From: CAZOHG01 sp964579725
Lineage (GTDB): Bacteria; Zhuqueibacterota; JdFR-76; BMS3Abin05
NCBI GenBank assembly: GCA_964579725.1
Contig: CAZOHG010000081.1
Span: 1 to 13,594, forward strand
DNA length: 13,594 nt
Direction: 5' to 3'
Numbering within the stretch: the first letter of the stretch is position 1; every line of letters starts with the position of its first letter. The notes below the pieces were generated by a model, which did no database searches, was not told the origin of the DNA, and was given only the letters and a program-made list of their open reading frames with translations. Positions 8,980 through 13,594 of the stretch are shown here, piece by piece. The position numbers and the translations under genes were made by a program.

Positions 8980-9047
8980 GTTTTTTGAATGGCCTCCCAA
9001 GAAGGCAAAACGACGGCGCTGCCTGCCGGAACTCTTTCACACAAAGT

Positions 9048-9599
9048 TTATAGCCCCAAATCAGCCGCAACCGGTTTTAGAGCCTCAATCACAAAGGCAA
9101 TGTGTTCGTCCAGGTCTACTCCCAACTCTTCCGCCCCTTTGCGAATTTCTTCCCGATTTACCTGGCGTGCAAACGATTTGTCTTTGAGTTTCTTTTTGAC
9201 CGATTTCACCTTCACTTCTTCCAACTTTTTGCTTGGCCGTACCAGAGTCACGGCGGTGATGAAACCGCAAAGTTCGTCGACGGCGTAGAGGGTTTTGTCT
9301 AATAGACTTTCGCGGGGCACGCCGTGGAAATCATTGTGCGCTTTAATAGCGTGTACCACATCCTCCGGGTAGCCCTTTTCTTTCAAGATTTCGGCTCCTT
9401 TGAGGGCGTGGTCTTTCATGTCGGGGAATTTTTCGTAGTCAAAATCATGTAGAAGTCCCGTAATGGCCCATTTTTCCTCGTCTTCGCCAAATTTACGGGC
9501 GTACGCTCGCATGGCAGCTTCAACGGTCAGAGCGTGCTTAATCAGACTCTCACTCTTTGTGTACTCCTTTAAAAGCGCAAAGGCTTCCTCACGATTCAT
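9048..9599 (-). CDS. Short HD-domain hydrolase
   Basis: A 183-residue cytosolic protein whose first 110 residues form an HD-superfamily fold: His22 (LIKHALTVE), the HD doublet His51-Asp52 in GLLHDFDYEKFP, His64, His83 or His88 (AIKAHND) and Asp108 in AVDELCGF. The metal-binding set looks complete, so it is probably an active phosphohydrolase, but the substrate is unknown. It resembles the short HD hydrolases of the COG2316 type. The C-terminal third is lysine-rich and probably helical (KKLEEVKVKSVKKKLKDKS). The frame can start at a GTG at 9605, but that codon is part of the ribosome binding site AGAGGTG; the ATG at 9599 has correct spacing. It sits between the MmgE/PrpD gene (69 nt upstream) and the helicase gene (68 nt downstream). 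Confidence 0.8.
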   Translation of the reverse strand: MNREEAFALLKEYTKSESLIKHALTVEAAMRAYARKFGEDEEKWAITGLLHDFDYEKFPDMKDHALKGAEILKEKGYPEDVVHAIKAHNDFHGVPRESLLDKTLYAVDELCGFITAVTLVRPSKKLEEVKVKSVKKKLKDKSFARQVNREEIRKGAEELGVDLDEHIAFVIEALKPVAADLGL

Positions 9600-9668
9600 T
9601 TTCACCTCTTTTCCTGTCCCGCCATTTTTTTCTGTTTAAAAATCGACTGCAAAATCCTGACACGTCTT

Positions 9669-11054
9669 TTAAGATTCAGACACCTTGTCCGCAATAAGCA
9701 ATCCCATAAACTCTCGGGCATTGGCAAATTCGTCCAAATGCCAAATGGCGTCAGAAATTGTGCGTTGTTTGTGCGGAGAAAAAATCGGATTGGCCAGACT
9801 GCTGAATTTAACGGTCAATTCATCCGGCGTCATCGGCGCCCGGTAGTCCCCCTTGGGGTAGTCCACGCGACGCTTTAATTTTCGGCCGTCAGTCGTTTCG
9901 ATCTCCACAATCGACGCCTTTAATTCAGGGAAAACCGCCTCCAGTTCAGAATCGGCCACAACCTCGATTTTCGGCAACAACGCCCGAATCCGAGGGTCGT
10001 TTAATTTCTGAAATTCAAATTCTTCCGGTGTAATTTTCCCGTCCACAATCGCAGCCGCAATGACGTACGGCAGGCTGTGGTCGGCGGTTTCTTTGGTAGT
10101 GGGATTGTACTTGGAGGGATCGGCCAAAATGTCCCGGGCGCGCTCAATGGTGTGGACGACCACTCGGGCCACCCTTTCCGGTTTCAGATTGTGTTGGTGC
10201 ACCAAATCCAGTGCCGCTGTAATGGGCGAATGGGTGAGCGCTTCGGTGGGAAAAGCTTTCATCGAACAATTTAGAATCCGAAAGGATTTTCCCAGATCCT
10301 GCGTCAGCACGTCCAAATCGAATTCCCCGCCAAATGTGTCCACAAAACCTTCTTTTCCTTCGAAAATTGCTTCGGGGCCCTGGTAGCCCTTTCGCGCCAG
10401 CTCCGCGGCAAAAACACCGCTCTGGACGGCCATCGGGTCGACCGTGTTTTTCATCATGGTCAATTTCCCGGCCGTAACGGCTCCCGGTGTAAAGTTGTGG
10501 CTGCCGGAGATTCCAATGGCATTGGCCATTTGGTTAACGGTTAGACCCATTATTTTCCCGGCTGCAATGGGAGAAGCAAACTGGGTAAGTGTGGCGTGGT
10601 GCCACTTGCGCTCTCGAATACCGGGAATAGCAAATTCACAGAGGCGCATTTCGAATTCGTAGGCCAACACAATTCCCACAATGACATCCTGCCCGGATTT
10701 GTCGTATTTTTCGGCCGTTGCCAGAACGGCCGGGATTAAGTCGCTGGGGTGGCTGGGGTCTTGCTTCCAGTAAATGTCGTTGTAATCCATCGCGCGCACC
10801 ATAATGCTGTTGGCCAACGACGCATTTACGGCAGAAGTTTTCTCGCCGCTTCCAATGACCGTTGCTTCCGGATTTCCTCCCATTTCCCTCAGCACATCTA
10901 AGGCGATTTTGGCATCCTCCACCCGGTAGCCGCCGAATGAACACCCAATCGTGTCAAATAAAAACCGCTTGGCCGTGTCCACCACCTCTTTGGACAAATC
11001 GGAAAACTTCAAGTGGACGGCAAATTCTGCCATTTTGTGTGAGACCGTTTCCAT
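9669..11054 (-). CDS. MmgE/PrpD family dehydratase
   Basis: A 461-residue cytosolic protein, the usual length of the family that includes 2-methylcitrate dehydratase (PrpD/MmgE), aconitate decarboxylase and iminodisuccinate epimerase. Family marks are MDYNDIYWKQDPSHPSDLIPA (residues about 89-108, the active-site Asp/His region), GSHNFTPGAVTAGKLTMMK, KAFPTEALTHSPI and TTKETADHSLPYVIAAAIVDGK. The last is close to MmgE-type methylcitrate dehydratases, so dehydration of citrate or 2-methylcitrate is the best guess but not proven. The ATG at 11054 has AAGGAG five bases upstream. The frame continues through the N block only because N cannot encode a stop, so that extension is rejected. With citrate synthase-like and isocitrate dehydrogenase-like genes upstream on the same strand, a role in a citrate-type pathway is likely. 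Confidence 0.88.
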   Translation of the reverse strand: METVSHKMAEFAVHLKFSDLSKEVVDTAKRFLFDTIGCSFGGYRVEDAKIALDVLREMGGNPEATVIGSGEKTSAVNASLANSIMVRAMDYNDIYWKQDPSHPSDLIPAVLATAEKYDKSGQDVIVGIVLAYEFEMRLCEFAIPGIRERKWHHATLTQFASPIAAGKIMGLTVNQMANAIGISGSHNFTPGAVTAGKLTMMKNTVDPMAVQSGVFAAELARKGYQGPEAIFEGKEGFVDTFGGEFDLDVLTQDLGKSFRILNCSMKAFPTEALTHSPITAALDLVHQHNLKPERVARVVVHTIERARDILADPSKYNPTTKETADHSLPYVIAAAIVDGKITPEEFEFQKLNDPRIRALLPKIEVVADSELEAVFPELKASIVEIETTDGRKLKRRVDYPKGDYRAPMTPDELTVKFSSLANPIFSPHKQRTISDAIWHLDEFANAREFMGLLIADKVSES

Positions 11055-11071
11055 TCCATCTCCTTTTTCCA

Positions 11072-11171
11072 NNNNNNNNNNNNNNNNNNNNNNNNNNNNN
11101 NNNNNNNNNNNNNNNNNNNNNNNNNNNNNNNNNNNNNNNNNNNNNNNNNNNNNNNNNNNNNNNNNNNNNNN
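11072..11171. other. Assembly gap of 100 N
   Basis: Exactly 100 undetermined bases separate two contigs, the usual placeholder for a gap of unknown size. It lies between the SnoaL-like stop (11199) and the MmgE/PrpD ribosome binding site (around 11060-11066). Both flanking genes look complete, so the gap interrupts neither, but the real sequence could hold a promoter or further genes. The joining order also depends on scaffolding evidence that is not visible here. Confidence 0.98.
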
Positions 11172-11198
11172 TTTTTTTCTACTCAAAAACCGCTTGCC

Positions 11199-11585
11199 CT
11201 AATGCTGCGACCGGGAAAAATGTTCGTGCACAATCTTCCAACCCTCTTCCCGCTTGACGTACACATGGGTACCTCGACCCTGAATTTCGCGGCGCGTTCT
11301 GCCGTTAAAAAGCACCACCAACCAGTAAAAGGTTGCAATAGCCACATTTTCCCCGAGAATTTTAATAATGGGACTCACCATGCTGTATTCCAGGTGGTCG
11401 GCTTCTTTCAAGTAGTAATGAAATGTTTCCCGAAGCGCATTGAGCCCCACCAAGCGTTCGTGTTGTGTGGACGAAAAACAGATTAGCTCGTCGTCAAAAT
11501 GTTTTAGAATGTCCTCAACCTTTCCGGCATTGAACGCATCCGACATGGCGTGTTCAATGGCCAGAATTTCACTCTCTGCACTCAT
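11199..11585 (-). CDS. SnoaL/NTF2-like small protein (DUF4440/ketosteroid isomerase type)
   Basis: A 128-residue protein with the NTF2/SnoaL cone-fold pattern: an N-terminal helix (ESEILAIEHAMSDAFNAGKVEDILKHF), a segment DDELICFSS, a helix GLNALRETFHYYL, and a C-terminal sheet ending RGTHVYVKREEGWKIVHEHFS, where GWKIVHEHFS is the typical ending of DUF4440/SnoaL-like proteins. Family members act as small isomerases, dehydratases, cyclases or simple ligand binders, so no reaction can be assigned. The ATG at 11585 has GGGAGG seven to eight bases upstream; a longer frame beginning at 11624 would start before this site and is rejected. It follows the dehydrogenase gene by 81 nt and precedes the assembly gap. 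Confidence 0.8.
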   Translation of the reverse strand: MSAESEILAIEHAMSDAFNAGKVEDILKHFDDELICFSSTQHERLVGLNALRETFHYYLKEADHLEYSMVSPIIKILGENVAIATFYWLVVLFNGRTRREIQGRGTHVYVKREEGWKIVHEHFSRSQH

Positions 11586-11666
11586 GGTTTTCCCTCCCTG
11601 TTTGTGAGAGACCTCAACGCACATTTCAAAAATTAAATAGGGGAAGTTTTTCGAGCGTTCGCCTTT

Positions 11667-12797
11667 CTACCCCAATTGCGCGTAAACACGGGCAATTTCT
11701 TGGCCCATTTCCAGCGTTGTGTTACTCCCCCCCATATCGTAGGTCCGCACTTTTCCTTCCGCAATAACCTTTGCCACGGCACTCTCAAGCCGCTCGGCTT
11801 TTTCGGTTTCGCCGAGGTAATCCAACATCATTTTGACCGATAGAATCATGGCCGTTGGATTGACCTTGTATTGACCGGCATATTTGGGCGCCGATCCGTG
11901 TGTGGGTTCAAAAACGGCATAATTGTCCCCAATGTTACCCGAACAAGCAAATCCTAAACCGCCCACCAACTGGGCGGCCAAATCCGAAATAATATCTCCG
12001 AAAAGATTGGACGCCACCAACACGTCGTATTTTTGGGGATTTTTCACCAACCACATGGCCATGGCGTCGATGTTGGCCTCCCAAAGCTCCACAGACGGGT
12101 AATTTTTGGCAACATCCCGGGCCATTCGTACCATGAGGCCGGAGGTTTCCCGTACCACATTGGGTTTTTCTACAATGGTGACGGATTTGTAACCGTGCTT
12201 CACCGCGTATTCAAAGGCTTGTTTGGAAATATTTCGGGCGGCATTCTCGGTCACAATGCGCAGCGAAATTGCCATTTTGTCCGCCGGTACCGCTTTAAAC
12301 CGCGCCATTTTGGGGTGATTTTCCAGCAGCACCTTCAGAACAGATTCAGGTACCGGGTGAAATTCGACCCCCGAATAGAGGTCTTCGGTGTTTTCCCGAA
12401 AAACAACCAGATCAATGTCGTCCCTGTAATTGAGGGGATTACCCGGGTAGGCTTTGCACGGGCGAAGGTTCGTGTGTAAATTAAACAATTGGCGCAGTCC
12501 CACAATAGGGCTTGAATACACGTACCCCTTCCCCTTTAACTCAGGGGACAATTCTTGCTCGGCTTCTTCTTTCGGCTTTGAGGTAATGGCCCCGAAAAGA
12601 CAGGCGTCTGTTTCCTTCAGCAATTGAATGGTTCGGTCGGGCAAAGGATTACCCTCTTTCTTCCAGAATTCCCACCCAATGTCCCCAAAGCGATACTCGG
12701 CGTCCAATTGAATGGTTTTCAATACGAGCATGGCGGCGTCCGTGACATCCTTTCCGACACCATCCCCCGGTAATACGGCAATTTTGTATTTGGCCAT
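11667..12797 (-). CDS. Isocitrate/isopropylmalate dehydrogenase family protein
   Basis: A 376-residue beta-decarboxylating dehydrogenase expected to oxidise and decarboxylate a 2-hydroxy acid such as isocitrate, 3-isopropylmalate or homoisocitrate. Visible marks: LPGDGVG near residues 9-15, LRP at 111-113, FRENTEDLYSG (133-143), Lys211 in EKPN, Asp244, the metal ligands Asp268 and Asp272 in NLFGDIISDLAA, and the cofactor loop EPTHGSAPKYAGQYKVNP (297-314). The substrate helix reads SPIVGLR (96-102): the serine equivalent to E. coli Icd Ser113 is kept but Asn115 is Ile, so the substrate is uncertain. Lys305-Tyr306, Val312 and Tyr353 match NADP-type determinants, while the expected Arg is Gly. 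The ATG has AGAGGA about eight bases upstream. The neighbouring citrate synthase-like and PrpD-like genes favour isocitrate or a homologue. Confidence 0.88.
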   Translation of the reverse strand: MAKYKIAVLPGDGVGKDVTDAAMLVLKTIQLDAEYRFGDIGWEFWKKEGNPLPDRTIQLLKETDACLFGAITSKPKEEAEQELSPELKGKGYVYSSPIVGLRQLFNLHTNLRPCKAYPGNPLNYRDDIDLVVFRENTEDLYSGVEFHPVPESVLKVLLENHPKMARFKAVPADKMAISLRIVTENAARNISKQAFEYAVKHGYKSVTIVEKPNVVRETSGLMVRMARDVAKNYPSVELWEANIDAMAMWLVKNPQKYDVLVASNLFGDIISDLAAQLVGGLGFACSGNIGDNYAVFEPTHGSAPKYAGQYKVNPTAMILSVKMMLDYLGETEKAERLESAVAKVIAEGKVRTYDMGGSNTTLEMGQEIARVYAQLG

Positions 12798-12890
12798 TTA
12801 TTGTTTCCTCTTACTTTGTTTGCAACATCCCATTAATTATTCCGTTCCCCTCGCTCTCCCAAAGACTTGCGCTACCGTTTCAAGCTTTTT

Positions 12891-13424
12891 CTATCCGATT
12901 AAATCAAAATCAATAAAATCCGCGTGGTGAAAAATAATTGCTTCCGGGGAACGCGGAAACTGGTCGCCCTCTTTGGAATGAACTGCGGCAATGTGCAGCA
13001 CTTCTTCCGGGAGCCCGTGCTTAAATCCCAATGCAACCCCCGTAAAGGGATGACGCAAATATTTGCCGTGCTTGCTTTTCACGATCTTGCCATCCTGTTT
13101 TTCGTATTCGTACAACTTCCCCACGTCAGCAATGAGGGCACCGGCGACCAAAATATCCCGATCGACGGGTGTTTTTCGATCGCCGTAGGCCTGCGTAAGT
13201 ACCTCGTTAATTGCAAGGCTCATTCGGCAAACGGTGCGAACGTGTTCCAGAAACGTAATTTTCACATTTTGTTTGAGAAGTGTAAAGGGAATCGCGAGAA
13301 GTTCCCGGATGGTCCAATTTCGGTACGCCAGGGCTTCTTCCCAAACGGCCACCACTTTCTCGCGCAATGCCTCGTTTTTGATTTCATTTAACTCGGGAAT
13401 GACAGTAAGCAATTCTTCTCGCAT
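12891..13424 (-). CDS. HD-superfamily protein with the HD doublet changed to AD
   Basis: A 177-residue cytosolic protein. It shows the outline of an HD phosphohydrolase: His61 (FLEHVRTVCRMS), then VAGALIADVGK where canonical proteins have LLHDxGK, His125 (YLRHPFTGVAL), His144 and His149 (HIAAVHSKEGD) and Asp169 in IIFHHADFIDFD. The metal-ligand histidine of the HD pair is therefore Ala99, while Asp100 is kept; the codon GCT is clear on the minus strand. The protein may be an inactive or binding-only relative, or may use another ligand such as one of the paired His166-His167. The function is unknown. The start ATG has GGAGG ten bases upstream. It begins 17 nt after the citrate synthase-like stop, so the two genes are almost certainly co-transcribed, and it is followed by the dehydrogenase gene after 93 nt. 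Confidence 0.8.
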   Translation of the reverse strand: MREELLTVIPELNEIKNEALREKVVAVWEEALAYRNWTIRELLAIPFTLLKQNVKITFLEHVRTVCRMSLAINEVLTQAYGDRKTPVDRDILVAGALIADVGKLYEYEKQDGKIVKSKHGKYLRHPFTGVALGFKHGLPEEVLHIAAVHSKEGDQFPRSPEAIIFHHADFIDFDLIG

Positions 13425-13441
13425 AAAAGGGGAACCTCCGT

Positions 13442-13594
13442 TTACGTTAAATGTCGCTCTGCCGGTCCGTCGTATTCGTGATCGGCAGGGTGAATTTTTC
13501 GCATGGGTTTGTAGCGGGTTTGCTCTTCGTAAATGTGCGCCACCATTCCCGGAACGCGTGCCATAATGAAAAAGGCATTGGCCAAGGCGGAGGG
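13442..13594 (-). CDS. Citrate synthase/citryl-CoA lyase family protein, C-terminal end (partial)
   Basis: Only the last 50 codons and the TAA stop (13444-13442) are in the window; the gene runs off the right edge. The tail reads ARVPGMVAHIYEEQTRYKPM, followed by RKIHPADHEYDGPAERHLT. This matches the C-terminus of the citrate synthase superfamily, and the EYDGPAER ending is typical of the citryl-CoA lyase-like branch related to the C-terminal domain of ATP-citrate lyase. It could be a citrate synthase, a citryl-CoA lyase or a 2-methylcitrate synthase; the remainder of the gene is needed to choose. It is the first visible gene of the cluster and is separated from the HD-like gene by 17 nt. Confidence 0.75.
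   Translation of the reverse strand, partial: PSALANAFFIMARVPGMVAHIYEEQTRYKPMRKIHPADHEYDGPAERHLT

Noticed and set aside
8980..9000. TTG start for the helicase
   Set aside because: The TTG overlaps the GGGAGG ribosome binding site, so it cannot be the start used with that site. The ATG at 8979 is more likely.
11055..11186. N-terminal extension of the MmgE/PrpD frame through the N block
   Set aside because: The extension exists only because N codons are not stops. A strong AAGGAG site and an ATG at 11054 give the normal family length.
1..13594. tRNA, rRNA, CRISPR array or intact transposase
   Set aside because: No cloverleaf-like segment, regularly spaced direct repeats or transposase motifs were seen on either strand by eye.

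Overview
The window is about 13.6 kb of bacterial DNA of medium GC content. Every convincing gene lies on the minus strand, so transcription runs from position 13594 down to 1. Eight of the nine visible starts have a clear Shine-Dalgarno sequence (GGAGG/GAGGTG-like). Together with the protein types (secreted DPP IV, a lipoprotein beta-propeller phosphoesterase, a citryl-CoA lyase-like tail), this suggests an environmental bacterium near the FCB/Calditrichota-like lineages. The frequent strong SD sites argue against a typical Bacteroidota genome. The taxonomic guess is weak. A 100-N block at 11072-11171 shows that this is a scaffolded, probably metagenomic, assembly.

Region A (13594-9669) looks like a carboxylic-acid metabolism cluster. 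In transcription order it holds the C-terminal end of a citrate synthase/citryl-CoA lyase family protein, an HD-type protein whose HD doublet reads AD, an isocitrate/isopropylmalate dehydrogenase family enzyme, a small SnoaL/NTF2-like protein, the assembly gap, and an MmgE/PrpD-type dehydratase. These families together could condense, dehydrate/rehydrate and oxidatively decarboxylate a citrate-like acid. The actual substrate cannot be read from the sequence.

Region B (9599-6694) holds an intact short HD-domain hydrolase, followed by a Ski2-like DEAD/H helicase with a C-terminal four-cysteine cluster (MrfA/YprA type, DNA repair).

Region C (6634-208) is an envelope and nutrient-uptake set. A plausible sigma-70-type promoter precedes a lipoprotein made of a YncE-like beta-propeller fused to a phosphoesterase. 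Only 32 nt later comes a secreted dipeptidyl peptidase IV, and then an NCS2/AzgA-like nucleobase-type permease.

The last 207 bases, downstream of the permease gene, contain two neighbouring hairpins that may be a repeat or mobile-element end. No tRNA, rRNA, CRISPR array or intact insertion sequence was seen. I do not see a clearly undescribed system. The best leads are the HD-to-AD protein embedded in the citrate-type cluster, the mixed specificity residues of the dehydrogenase, and the double hairpin.
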